NCBI GenBank assembly: GCA_964588705.1
Contig: CAZPQV010000016.1
Span: 1 to 43,154, forward strand
DNA length: 43,154 bases
Reading direction: 5' to 3'
Source of the DNA: CAZPQV01 sp964588705
GTDB lineage: Bacteria > Bacteroidota > Bacteroidia > Flavobacteriales > Weeksellaceae
This document shows positions 24,440 through 34,500 of this stretch, piece after piece. Position 1 is the first letter of the stretch. Every line of letters starts with the position of its first letter. The notes below the pieces were generated by a model, which saw only the letters and a program-made list of their open reading frames with translations, was not told where the DNA came from and made no database searches. Position numbers and translations under genes: made by a program.

Positions 24440-25219
24440 TTAGCCTAAAAACTTCTTTATCGAATTATTTAAAATTATTTCTTTCTTCCTAAACTGAGCT
24501 GTAAATTGCTGATCGCCAAATATCTTTTCACAGCGCCTTAAATAACTGAAATAATTTGATTGCTTTTTATTTTCAACTGATTTTGATATAAGTGAATATT
24601 CACCTTTTTCATTTTTGATTAAAAATGTTTTTTTTCTTTCGATAGCCTTTCTGTCATTCTCTGAATCAATATTTTGCAATGGTCTTTTATAAAGTTTTTT
24701 AATCTGATTCTTGAAAATCACATTCCTTAACGCCGGGTCATTACTCTTTTTTGCTCTGTTTGCCCGTCGCTTTACAATTGAAATCATCCTCCTGTAAAAC
24801 TTTGCAACATTGGTCGCTTTTATAGTCACATTAAACCCTCTAAACTCAAAACCTAGATATAATAATGGTGACCCGAGTTTTTCCACTTCTCTCACCAATT
24901 TAATTGATGTTAATCTCTTATCACCGAGAGTATTGTAAATTTCTTTTCTAAAAAGAAAGATTTCGGTTTTATCTTTACTAATTTCAAGTTTACTGCCTGT
25001 AATCAGATCATCTACGAAATCTTTTATTCTGCCATAGTTTGCTTTATCACAAATCAAAATAATATCATCGGAATATCTACGATAAAATACATTTTGCTTC
25101 ACTACAAGTTGATTAATAATTTCTTTGTCAAAATCCAATAGATAAACCTTTGCCACTAACTGATTTTGAGGAAAATCGTTCGTGCCCAATATGTTGATTT
25201 CAAAACTACTGTATTGCTT
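24440..25219 (-). pseudogene. Truncated reverse transcriptase (C-terminal part only)
   Basis: The open frame from 25219 (recognisable from about 25189) to 24440 encodes the second half of a reverse transcriptase. It shows the active-site motif FYRRYSDDIILIC (YSDD; about residues 36-48 of the 249-aa part). The following region SKLEISKDKTEIF fits RT motif D, then LYLGFEFRG, and a basic C-terminal region. Motifs 1-3 and the catalytic Asp of motif A are missing. The segment DFPQNQLVAKVYLL resembles a damaged motif 4 (usually PQG-x-x-x-S-x-x-L-A). No ATG fits; the apparent start is a TTG and a TGA closes the frame at 25220-25222. No group II intron or retron RNA is visible. It is probably a remnant of a defence-type or other stand-alone RT. 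Confidence 0.72.
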
Positions 25220-25283
25220 TCAGATAATATCCATTCCGTTAAAAAAACAGAAAAACGCAAGATCAGTATTTTGTTTTTCATCT

Positions 25284-25634
25284 TTATATATTTTTAAACC
25301 ACTCAGCAAAATGAGCACCTAACAACGGTACTGTTTTTTCTTTACTGTTAACGGCATTCAGTAATCCCATTACCCACATATAGAGTAACACAAAAATGCC
25401 GACAAGAAACACGATCCATCCCAAAACCGGGATCATACTGATGAGTCCCAAAGCCAGTCCGGCTAACGCCACTCCTAACGATTGCCTGATGTGAAATGCG
25501 GCGAATTCATTTTTCTTTTCATTATTCATGACAAAGGCAATAATTAATCCGATAATGGTGAGATAAGCGATCAGCGCTATATTTTTGCCTTCGTTTGCAA
25601 CTGAATTTTCTAATTTGTTTTCTGTCTGTTCCAT
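25284..25634 (-). CDS. DUF4870-family (Tic20-like) membrane protein
   Basis: A 116-aa protein with three hydrophobic segments: IALIAYLTIIGLIIAFVM, then a family-typical stretch FAAFHIRQSLGVAL with the AxFHxRQ motif, then two more helices. Sometimes annotated as an import component by distant likeness to Tic20; a real import role is unproven. It starts 5 nt after the decayed lipoprotein gene on the same strand. Confidence 0.85.
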   Translation of the reverse strand: MEQTENKLENSVANEGKNIALIAYLTIIGLIIAFVMNNEKKNEFAAFHIRQSLGVALAGLALGLISMIPVLGWIVFLVGIFVLLYMWVMGLLNAVNSKEKTVPLLGAHFAEWFKNI

Positions 25635-25639
25635 GTTTT

Positions 25640-26219
25640 TTATTGAATTTCGTTAAAATTTAATTGATCTATAAATTCCCAAATCTCATCGGCTTTTAAA
25701 TTGGTTTCGTTGGCCCTTACGTAAAACCGTTGGTTGATAATAAATTCTACAGTTACAGCGTTGTTGTAATTACTTGGCATTTCAAATACATCCACCCCTT
25801 TTCTGTTGAAAACTTTGGTATAACCATTTTCTGTATTTTCTGCAAAATTCATTTCAATTTTTTGAGCAATACTTTTCTTAACCTTTAAGTCTTTATCACT
25901 TTGACCGTTGGTAATTTCAAGGGTAATGTATTTTCATAACCTGATTTATAATGGTAATTCGCCTCTATATGATGAAAGCCTTCTTCACCCACAGTGCTGG
26001 GTTCCATTTTTACATATTCGAGTATTTTTTCAGAAAGCCAATCATTCAATTCATTACCGGTCTATACTTTAAAATTTGGTGTAATTGGTGTAGCTTCTTC
26101 AGAAACTGTATTTTTATGCTTAGAAGAGGTATTTTCAATAGTGGTTGTTTTTTCTTTACATGCAATAAACGCGAGTGTAAAGACTAGGAGTAGTATTTTA
26201 TTTGTGTTCCTGTTTTCAT
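25640..26219 (-). pseudogene. Decayed lipoprotein gene, paralogue of the intact gene at 27954-28556
   Basis: Only the last 70 codons are open from an ATG (25640-25852). Three upstream pieces restore a whole gene. An ATG at 26219 is followed by a one-base A deletion that puts the lipoprotein signal (NKILLLVFTLAFIAC) out of frame. A TAG sits at 26062-26064 (FKV-stop-TGNELNDW). A second one-A deletion lies at about 25930-25935, between HYKSGYE and YITLEITNGQS. The rebuilt protein parallels the 200-aa lipoprotein: LNDWLSEKILEY with IADWFPEKLLDY, and VTVEFIINQRFYVRA with VDITFEVDGRFYVTA. Both frameshifts are in poly-A, so read errors could explain them, but not the TAG. Confidence 0.78.
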
Positions 26220-26298
26220 AGTTTACTGTTTATTAAATTAAGAATGTTTATTTAAACGGTTTTGTCACGATTCATTTCCGTTGTCATACACAAAAAGC

Positions 26299-27936
26299 TT
26301 AGTTGTTTTTTATAAATTTTAAAGACGCTGTATTTCCTTTTTCATCCTTCAGCGTTATAAAATACAATCCTTCCGGAAACTTCGCTACAGGAACCTGAAA
26401 ATCATTGCGTACCTTTTGATAAGTCGCCAGCAGTTTTCCGGAACTGGTATAAACGGCAATGTCGTAAACCTGATTGTCGGGAAATTTTACATTTAAAACC
26501 TCTTTCGCGGGATTGGGATAAATTTTGGTTTGGTTTATGGCTGTCTGTTCAGAAGCAGATAACGTGAGATCGGTAAGTTTCCATAATTCTTTGCCTGCAG
26601 AAGTATAATTCGCACCAAAATAAAGAGCATTATTGAGTACAATAAAATCAGTATACAGGGCTATTGGTGAGCTATTTGGGTTAGCAGGACTGATTTTTAC
26701 AGTCCCCGCCGCAGAACCATCCGTCACCCAAAGTTCCCGTCCATTAGTACCATCTTCAGCAGAAAAGAAAAGCTTGTTATTAAATAAGGTGTAATCAAAG
26801 GGAAAGGAATAACCCACGCCCGGATTGATATCTTTGACAAGCTGTGTGCCCAATACGGTACCATCCGTTTCCCAAAGTTCTCTCCCGGTTGTGCTATCTA
26901 TCGCATCAAAGTATATCTTGTTGTTAAACAATGTCAGATTGGTAGGTCCTGATCCCAATGATCCCGGTCTGATGTCTTTGAATAGTTGAGTGCCGGAAGC
27001 AGTTCCGTCGGTTTTCCAAAGCTCTTCGCCCGTACTGCCATTATTAGCTCTAAAGTAAAGCTCACCGTTAAAGACTAAAAATCTGCTAGGGTATGAACTA
27101 CCATCAGGATTAATATCTTTTAATAAATGCGTCCCGTTGGTAGTTCCATCAGTAACCCAAAGTTCGGTTCCGGTAGTACCATCATTAGCAGAAAAATACA
27201 GCATGCCGTTGTATTCGATAGCGGTTAAGGCATTGGTTGAATCACCGGTTCCCGGATTAATATCCTTTAATAATGATGTGCCGGAAGCAGTTCCATCAGT
27301 AACCCAAATTTCGCGACCGGTCGTATCAGATAATTGTGCAATAAAGTATAGCAGGCCGTTGAATTTGAAAAAATAGGAAGGTGCTGAGCTTGAAGATCCC
27401 GGACTTATGTCTTTTACCATTTGGGTACCATCAGCAGTTCCATCTGTAACCCAAAGTTCATCTCCAGCGGTTCCATTTCTAGCTTGAAAGTAAACTTTGC
27501 CGGCATATTCAATGAAAAATCTAGGATCGGAAGATGATGACCCTGGCCAAATATCTTTTACTAATTCTGTACCTGCTAAGGTTCCATCGGTAACCCAAAG
27601 TTCAGATCCTTGAGTCCCCCTTGCTACAAAGTAAATGTTGCCATTATATTCGGTAAATTCAGGATCTATTAAGCTACTCCCTGATCCCGCAAAAATATCC
27701 TTTAGTATAACGGTGCCATCAGTGGTACCATCAGTGACCCAAGGTTCCTGTCCGTTTGAACCATCGTTAGCTGAAAAATAAATTTTGCCGTTGTATTCCT
27801 TTAAATGAGCAATAGGACTTGAACCTAATTCGCCCGGTCGAATATCCTTTACAAGTTCAAAATTATACTGTGCATTTACCAAAGCCCCAGAACATAAGAG
27901 CACTATGTTTAATAGAAAATTAAATTTTGTTTTCAT
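26299..27936 (-). CDS. ELWxxDGT-repeat protein exported by the type IX secretion system
   Basis: A 545-aa secreted protein. Signal peptide residues 1-22 (ending LVNAQ). Then eight to nine repeats of about 47 residues, each with a YFSANDG-type strand, (E)LWVTDGT and DI-x-PG. The blade count suggests a beta-propeller. The last 80 residues are a T9SS type A sorting domain: IYPNPAKEVLNVKFP, then SGKLLATY, then ASLKFIKN. It would be cleaved at the cell surface or anchored there. The repeats differ enough that no recent expansion is visible. Same strand as its neighbours within the island. Confidence 0.93.
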   Translation of the reverse strand: MKTKFNFLLNIVLLCSGALVNAQYNFELVKDIRPGELGSSPIAHLKEYNGKIYFSANDGSNGQEPWVTDGTTDGTVILKDIFAGSGSSLIDPEFTEYNGNIYFVARGTQGSELWVTDGTLAGTELVKDIWPGSSSSDPRFFIEYAGKVYFQARNGTAGDELWVTDGTADGTQMVKDISPGSSSSAPSYFFKFNGLLYFIAQLSDTTGREIWVTDGTASGTSLLKDINPGTGDSTNALTAIEYNGMLYFSANDGTTGTELWVTDGTTNGTHLLKDINPDGSSYPSRFLVFNGELYFRANNGSTGEELWKTDGTASGTQLFKDIRPGSLGSGPTNLTLFNNKIYFDAIDSTTGRELWETDGTVLGTQLVKDINPGVGYSFPFDYTLFNNKLFFSAEDGTNGRELWVTDGSAAGTVKISPANPNSSPIALYTDFIVLNNALYFGANYTSAGKELWKLTDLTLSASEQTAINQTKIYPNPAKEVLNVKFPDNQVYDIAVYTSSGKLLATYQKVRNDFQVPVAKFPEGLYFITLKDEKGNTASLKFIKNN

Positions 27937-27953
27937 GATTTTAAAATGTTGGT

Positions 27954-28556
27954 TTATGTGTTTTTCAAGCCATCAAAATCCAAAAGATCTAATGCTTCCC
28001 ATACGGTTTCAATGGTGTTATTGTTACTTCTTGCCGTGACATAAAAGCGTCCGTCTACTTCAAATGTAATATCAACCTGATTGTATTGATAGATGATTCG
28101 CTCCGAAGATTTTCTGCCATTTCGTTCATATACTTTTTTTCGCATTTCCTTATGTACTTCTTCTCCTGTTCCATCAAGACCCATTGCAATCATATTGTTG
28201 ACAAACACTGCTGACGGCCCATTGCCGTCCCAAACGGTGATCATGATGTTTTTTGATGGGTCTTCGGGATGAACATAAACCACTCCTGCACGGCTTTCTT
28301 CGTCCTGACCAATATCTTTTTTACTTTGATCCAAATGGTAATCCAGTAACTTTTCAGGAAACCAATCAGCAATCGTTTCGCCATCATTGCCTTCAGACAG
28401 CCCTTGTTTTACGTTATCCAGTACATTTAAATTTGTTTTAATAAGGCCTTCTATGGCTTTGCTGCCGTCGGAATGATTTTTTGTTGCCGATTCATTTTTA
28501 CAACTAATAAGGCAAAGCAAACTGCTCATAAAAAGAATTGTGATTGTTGTTTTCAT
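27954..28556 (-). CDS. Lipoprotein of unknown function (intact paralogue of the 25.6-26.2 kb pseudogene)
   Basis: A 200-aa lipoprotein: signal MKTTITILFMSSLLCLISC with lipobox cysteine 19. The soluble domain has a central segment ENxIMITVWDG-like (NIMITVWDGNGPSAVFVN) and a C-terminal beta-alpha unit VDITFEVDGRFYVTARSNN then WEALDLLDFDGL. The decayed copy 1.7 kb away shares this layout. It is 15 nt from the next secreted-protein gene, which points to a single operon of exported proteins. Function unknown. Confidence 0.8.
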   Translation of the reverse strand: MKTTITILFMSSLLCLISCKNESATKNHSDGSKAIEGLIKTNLNVLDNVKQGLSEGNDGETIADWFPEKLLDYHLDQSKKDIGQDEESRAGVVYVHPEDPSKNIMITVWDGNGPSAVFVNNMIAMGLDGTGEEVHKEMRKKVYERNGRKSSERIIYQYNQVDITFEVDGRFYVTARSNNNTIETVWEALDLLDFDGLKNT

Positions 28557-28571
28557 AATTTAGTTTTTTAA

Positions 28572-29267
28572 TTAATAAAAATATTTTGCCTTCCAAATGA
28601 TGCCGGAGGTTTTGTCCGCCGCTGTAATTTTTAGTTTTGTTGGAAATGCTGCCCGAATATCCGGGTTGGTTTTGTAGACACTTTGCAGTTGGTATTGCAC
28701 CAGGTTTAATCCCTTCATCAACCGTAGGTCGTATTCCACAGCTATTTCAATATCTCTACCGTCGTAAAAATCAAAGTTGGTGCACTTCGTTTTAAGTTCC
28801 ACGGGCTGCGTCAGCAATAAAACTTTATAGAATGACCCGGGTACCGCATCATTATAGCCACTGTCATCCATCCAGGGCATCAGCTTCTCATCCGATACCG
28901 GAAAAAGTGAACCCGCCCAGGTATTGTTCTGCCAAAGTGCAATAAATCCTGCATCGGCAGCGATTTTTGCGTTACCCTCAGGAAAGTCCGCGGGATTGCC
29001 GCAGCCGTACTGAAAGCCATAACTTAAATTGGAAATAAAAACAGCAGCATCTTCGTTGGACAGATTTTCTGCGGGGTTCTTACTTAAGTCTATTTCAAAA
29101 TTGCCGGAAGTATTTAACTTCCCTATTTTCACCGGTTTATCAAATCCAAACATGGTGAGTACAATATCCATCTCTCCTTTGTGGTGGTTTTCGATCTTAC
29201 CCACAAGCTTTTGTGCTTGGGCAGCATGTATCACGAAAATGAATATGATGGTGAGTACAGTTTTCAT
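28572..29267 (-). CDS. Secreted protein of unknown function
   Basis: A 231-aa protein with a cleavable signal peptide (MKTVLTIIFIFVIHAAQAQ). The mature part starts with a short beta-rich region (LVGKIENHHKGEMDIVLTMFG), has a segment with two cysteines (YGCGN and TKCTNF) that could form a disulfide in the periplasm, and ends SGIIWKAKYFY. No family recognised. It is the second gene of the four-gene same-strand run of exported proteins. Confidence 0.75.
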   Translation of the reverse strand: MKTVLTIIFIFVIHAAQAQKLVGKIENHHKGEMDIVLTMFGFDKPVKIGKLNTSGNFEIDLSKNPAENLSNEDAAVFISNLSYGFQYGCGNPADFPEGNAKIAADAGFIALWQNNTWAGSLFPVSDEKLMPWMDDSGYNDAVPGSFYKVLLLTQPVELKTKCTNFDFYDGRDIEIAVEYDLRLMKGLNLVQYQLQSVYKTNPDIRAAFPTKLKITAADKTSGIIWKAKYFY

Positions 29268-29324
29268 TTAACTATGTTTAACATTTCTCATATTTATGTG
29301 TAAATGAAAGTCAGAATCCCACCG

Positions 29325-30164
29325 TTACATGAACCGGTAACCGGCAGTGCTGAATGTAAATTTTTGGGGTTGCAGTAAGGTACATTCCATCGTGCCTGAT
29401 CTGTCTTTTTTCCCTTTGTTCAGTTTGTCGGTCATTTCCATATACATCATGGTGGATTTTTCTCCACCTGAAAACTGCTTTTTAACCGCGGCGGGAATTC
29501 TGTCTGTGTCCATTTTAAAAACATCGTTAAAGGAAACAGGAGCTTCATCGGTGAAATAGAGGACAAATACATACTCGCTGTTTTCCATTTTTTTTCCTTT
29601 ACAGTTGTAACCCAGAAAGGTCCTGTTGGGCAAATCTGTAAAAGTGTAACCCTCATAATTACTGTCCTGGGTATCGCCTGCGATTTCGTCGCCATTTATA
29701 CTTGAGGCGGTTGCCATTTTGTTTTCGCCAGCCTTTATGAACATATAATTAATGTTGGTCTGTCCGTCCATCACCATAAATACTTCCTGACCCTTCACCT
29801 GTTCCATTTTCACTCCCATATAAGTTGCTTTGGGTTTTAAGAAATAGTCCATGTTCAGTTTGGTCTTACTGGTCGCAGTGGTGAACGTTAAACGGTACTG
29901 ATACTCAAAATCAAAAGATGAGGGCACATTTGCCGGGTTGACTTTTTGCGTTTGTTTGTTTTTGTTTAAATTAGTGTCAAATACTTTATCTAACGTATTA
30001 TCAGTTTTTTGAGCAGCTTTTTCTGCAGTTTTGTTAATTATTGTGCGTTCAACTTTATCCGCGACAGTCTTTTTCAATTTATCCAAAAACTGAGCATTAA
30101 TGAGGTTTCCCAGGAAAAGCAGAAAGACTGCGGTAAATAATGGAGTTTTACTTAATGTTTTCAT
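29325..30164 (-). CDS. Secreted DUF4412-like protein
   Basis: A 279-aa exported protein with a signal peptide ending NLINAQ. A Lys/Thr/Asn-rich region (about 30-75) precedes a beta-rich domain: EYQYRLTFTT, then a GQEVFMVMDGQTNINYM segment, and LGYNCKGKKMENSEYVFVLYFTDEAP. The last two resemble the DUF4412 fold, possibly lipocalin-like. It is first in the exported-protein run and is divergent from the ECF sigma gene across 64 bp. That position suggests the sigma factor may control it, but I see no ECF consensus to prove it. Confidence 0.7.
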   Translation of the reverse strand: MKTLSKTPLFTAVFLLFLGNLINAQFLDKLKKTVADKVERTIINKTAEKAAQKTDNTLDKVFDTNLNKNKQTQKVNPANVPSSFDFEYQYRLTFTTATSKTKLNMDYFLKPKATYMGVKMEQVKGQEVFMVMDGQTNINYMFIKAGENKMATASSINGDEIAGDTQDSNYEGYTFTDLPNRTFLGYNCKGKKMENSEYVFVLYFTDEAPVSFNDVFKMDTDRIPAAVKKQFSGGEKSTMMYMEMTDKLNKGKKDRSGTMECTLLQPQKFTFSTAGYRFM

Positions 30165-30228
30165 AATGTGTTGTTTTTATATACATTAGTGCTTCAGTAA
30201 GTTCAGATGTTAACATAGTTCTAGAAAA

Positions 30229-30774
30229 ATGGAAAAAAAATTAATAAAGGCTTTTAAATTGAATAATGAATTAGTGTTGAAGGAACTTTATCATTCATAC
30301 AAAACTTCGTTTATAATTTTTGCACGAAAATATCCGCTGGAAACTTCAGACCTCGATGATATATTTCAGGATGCATTTATCATATTGAGAAGCCATGCGC
30401 TTGCGGGCAAATTAAATGACGTACAAAGCACCATGAAAACCTATCTCTTTGGAATTTCGAAGAATTTAATCTTCAAAAAACTAAAGCAGAATAACCTGAA
30501 GTACAGCTTTTCGGAAGAAAGCGAAATTCAGAACATGGAACCTTTTGATTTATATGAGACCGAACTAACCGATCAGCAGAAGGTTTTGCGCCATTTCTTC
30601 AATCATTTGGGAGAAAAATGCAGAGACGTGTTAACATTAGCTTTTTACCGGGGACTAACTAACGAAGAAATAGCATGCCTTAGAAAATACGAAAGCGAAG
30701 CGGTGGTTAGAAGTCAGAAATCAAGGTGTTTAAAAAATTTAAAAGAACTCATCAAACAACGGAACATCAATTAG
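30229..30774 (+). CDS. ECF-type RNA polymerase sigma factor
   Basis: A 181-aa sigma factor with only regions 2 and 4. Region 2 has DLDDIFQDAFIILRSH near residue 40-56 and a following TYLFGISKNLIFKKLK. Region 4 has LGEKCRDVLTLAFYRGLTNEEIACLRKY with a helix-turn-helix to the C-terminus. It is followed after a single base by the gene for a membrane protein with an anti-sigma-like N-terminus, the usual ECF/anti-sigma pairing. It is divergent from a run of secreted-protein genes and convergent (through its partner) with a CHAT protease gene. Confidence 0.92.
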   Translation: MEKKLIKAFKLNNELVLKELYHSYKTSFIIFARKYPLETSDLDDIFQDAFIILRSHALAGKLNDVQSTMKTYLFGISKNLIFKKLKQNNLKYSFSEESEIQNMEPFDLYETELTDQQKVLRHFFNHLGEKCRDVLTLAFYRGLTNEEIACLRKYESEAVVRSQKSRCLKNLKELIKQRNIN

Positions 30775-30775
30775 C

Positions 30776-31510
30776 ATGAAAGCGCAATTAACAGAAAAAT
30801 ACTTTTCTAATACACTCAATGAAGATGAAGCCAAACTTTTTGAAGAATTAATAAAAAATGATCCTGAGTTTAGGGATGAGGTTGAATTTCAGGAAAATTT
30901 AAAGCAGGTTTGCAAGGCTGAGGATGATTTACAGTTCAAAAAGTTGATGGCTTCCTTTGAGGAGGAATTGGAACCGGAAAAAAAGCGTTTAACCATTTAC
31001 CGCAAACTGTATTATAAAATTGCGGTGGCCGCGGTACTCATTTTTGCGCTTGGGTGGCTGGCTACGACCATTTCTATGAAACGCATGAGCAACACGGAGT
31101 TGTATGCTGCTTATTTTGAACCTTCAAAAAATGTAAGTTTTCCCATTACCCGTTCATCATCCGAAGAAGATAAGCTTACAGAGGCTTTCATTGCTTATGA
31201 AGACAGGAACTATGCAACAGCACTCACATTGTTTGATCAGTATTATACTGAAACTAAAGACCGTACTGTTCTTTATTACAAAGCCAATGTTTTGCTGGCC
31301 ACCGATCAACCGGCCGAAGCCCTGGAAGTTTTAGAGATTGTTGAAACTTCCTCAAGTAATTTAGCTTCCCGAGCGCATTGGTACAAGGCTTTGGCCTATC
31401 TTAAAACAAACCGACAAACGGAGGCGGTGAAAGAACTTGAGATTTTATTAAAGAATAAAGAGGATTTCAAAAAAAAGGAAGCAGAAAAACTACTTAAAGA
31501 ACTGAATTAG
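30776..31510 (+). CDS. Membrane anti-sigma-like protein with periplasmic TPR domain
   Basis: A 244-aa single-pass protein. Residues 1-75 are cytosolic and acidic, with the YFSNTLNEDEAKLFEELI pattern common in Bacteroidota anti-sigma proteins; no zinc-type HxxxCxxC motif. TM helix about 79-100 (KIAVAAVLIFALGWLATTI). Just outside the membrane is a juxtamembrane motif YAAYFEPSKNVSFPITR, then a TPR domain (about 135-244: AFIAYEDRNYATALTLFDQYY; ALAYLKTNRQTEAVKELEILL). It starts 1 nt after the sigma gene stop and overlaps the 3' end of the CHAT gene by 21 bp tail to tail. I infer it holds the sigma factor at the membrane; this is not proven. Confidence 0.82.
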   Translation: MKAQLTEKYFSNTLNEDEAKLFEELIKNDPEFRDEVEFQENLKQVCKAEDDLQFKKLMASFEEELEPEKKRLTIYRKLYYKIAVAAVLIFALGWLATTISMKRMSNTELYAAYFEPSKNVSFPITRSSSEEDKLTEAFIAYEDRNYATALTLFDQYYTETKDRTVLYYKANVLLATDQPAEALEVLEIVETSSSNLASRAHWYKALAYLKTNRQTEAVKELEILLKNKEDFKKKEAEKLLKELN

Positions 31511-34500
31511 TTTATTTCTGTGATACAGAAGAAACGCCAGCAGCACCAATGTAAGCGACAGAATTAAATGAAGTCCGTAATCATTTTTCACCAACGGATC
31601 ACTGTTTCCGGATAATACAAAGCCAGACCAATAATAAGGATGCTTCAACAACGCATCCTCCGTGTTCTGCAAATAATCCAGTTTTGCGTTTTTAAGTGCT
31701 TCGTCTTTTGCTTCTCCTTTGCTTAGGCGGGCGTACAAATAGTTCATGATTTTTGAGGTGGCTTCGTCATCCACTTTCCACAGGCTCATCACTGTGCTTG
31801 GGATTCCGGCATAATTAAAAGCTCTGGACATGCTGATGACTCCTTCTCCGTTTTCGTAAAACCCGTTTCCGGTATCACAGGCACTCAAGACCGCTAAGTC
31901 GGCCGTCAGGTTTTCGTTGTAAAGCTCAGACAGCAATAAGTGGGCATTTTTATTCCCATAAAAATTTAAGGAGGAAAATTCAGGATTCTCTTCGTTAATG
32001 GTGGAATGCATGGCCAAATGCAGGACATTAAATGAATTAGCCTGATGAAGAAAATCTTTTTTGCTGGCGTTGACAAATGATTTTCCGCTGAAAAATTTTA
32101 AAATGGAAGCGGCTTCAGTCTCGGCTTTTGGCAGCTTTGAAACCGTGTTGTAGGCGGAGAATGCACCCACATTCACCTTATTAGAGGAAGGGTTAATATT
32201 CCGCTGTTCCTGATACAACATTAACGAAGCAGCATAACTGATTAAAGGCATTTCAGCATCCATCAAAAGGACTTCAAACGGCAGATAATGCAAGGGTCCA
32301 TCGGGTATCACCGTTAATTTGTGGTAGTTTAAGCTTTGGCTGTGGCGAAACAGGAGGTCCTTTAATTTTATAAAGTGATGGCGGTAATCTGCCTCTCTGT
32401 TTTTTAAAGCCCACAGACTTTTATTTAACTGAGTGAGAATCTCGTTCTTATCTCCCAAACTGACTAGTGAAACGTTATTTTTGGTAATCAAAAAAACATA
32501 ACCGTTTTTATTGGTCAGGGAGTATTTTAATATTGTCTCTTTTTCTTTTAGCGTCTGCTGAAGCGATTTCACATCAAATTCCTTGATGTTAAACTGATAA
32601 TAAACCGGATTTTGCTTCCGGATTATTGCTTCAATTTTTGCCAACTCATTTTTTAAATCGTATACTTTATGCTTCCAGAGGATTACTTTTTCTTTATGAT
32701 CCGTTCCGCTTTCAGATATTTTACGCTGATAAAAATTAAGCTCTGTTTTTAACTGTTCTTCGCGGTTTAATTGAGATTGCGGAATTTTGAACTTGATTCT
32801 CTTATTGTTAAAAACAAATTTGGACCAGATTAGTTTAGAGGCATTATTTTCGATGGTATTAAGAACAGCAGTTAAGCCGGTATTATTTGTCAGTACCGAG
32901 CCTGAAAGTAATCGCTCATTTATCTCGTTGTTTACTGAAAACAGGCGTTCGTTGTACCGCTCTCCGAGATATAACTGATTGTAAATTTCTGAAGCAATAA
33001 TGTACCTGCGTAATGCTTTATCAGCATCAATTCTATTGGAGGTGTTTTTAAAACGGTCCATGAAAAAATCTCCCATGGCCAAAAACCCGTCGATGGTTTC
33101 AAAGGAAATCAACGGTTTTAAATCAGCGGTCGGAATGGTTTCTAAATTTCCTGCGACGCTGGGTGATAAGAGTGCAAATGCTTTTTCATAAAAATTGTTG
33201 GCCGCTTTTGCATCGTTTAACTCCTGTGAGACTTTTGCATTCAATATGTTTAGTGTAAAGTTTTCCTGCAAAGTCATCTCAGACCTCAGCGCATTCAATT
33301 CACGTAAAATTATTTGCGCTTCCTTCATCCGTTTAACCGCTATCAGAATTTCGGCTTTATGCAATTTATAAGGGAACACTTTTGTGAAGAATTCTTCCCG
33401 ATAAGTTTCCTGAATTTTAATGGCCTGATCTAATTTTTCTAAAGCTAAGTCAGGGTTTTTCTTCTGGTGTATTTCAGCTTCAAACTTTAAGGATGAGCCT
33501 ATGGTTTTAACCTCAAAATTCAATAATTTCTTAGGTTTAATTACATGATCAGCAATTGCTTTTGCAAAGGAAATGGTTTTACCCGTGTCTCTTCTTCTGG
33601 CGAAATGCAGCATTAAATCATGCCATTCCCGCAGTCTGTCTTTATACTTGTCTTCCTGATTTTTTATAAAACTGATTTTCGGATTTGATTTTATTTGCTG
33701 CCTTATTTTTTCGCGCTTTAACAAATATTCCTCAGCTTTTTCATAATCGCCGTAATACGAATACCAGGAAAAAAGATTCCCATAGCAAACGTATAAATGA
33801 CCAATATCTTCGTCATTATTTAACTGCTCCCAAATCGTTTTTGCCTTGAGCAAATACTCCAGTTCGTTTTTTCTGAGCCCAATTTTTCTATACTGTGCGC
33901 CAATATTATTATACGACAACGCAACATCCGTTGTTTTTTCGCCAATATTACTGATGTATAATGCTAAAGAGGCTTTATAATATTCAATAGCCTTGGAATA
34001 GTCGCCCAGTTCGGCATTAATAAATCCAATATCATGAATTAGATCTACCATTTTTTTGTCTTTTCCGGACAGGGTATCTTTTAAAATGCGCAGGCCTAAT
34101 TCTGCTTCTGCTAATGCCAGATTCCATTTGCCGGTGAAACCCAGCTGATGATAAATGCGACTCTGTATCTCGTACTTAAATAACTTGTCAGGTTTCTTAA
34201 CTTTTTCATAGATTTTTTTCGCTTGCCTCGATTTTTCAATCGCCAGTCTGAAGTAATTTTGATGCGCCTGCTTCGAAATGGAATCCTTAGGATTATGATA
34301 GTTATACGCTTTTTTCTCATACATGCACGACTCAGTCAGGCAGCGTTTGGCTTCTAAAAAATATTTATAGAAAGTGTTTGAAGAAGAAAATTTCTGTACC
34401 GCTTGCTTTCTCAGTTCAAAAGCAATTTCGTAATCGCCGTTTGCATGAAGAGAATCCGCTTTTACGGTCAAATAATCAATTTTATTATTAGTCTGGGAAA

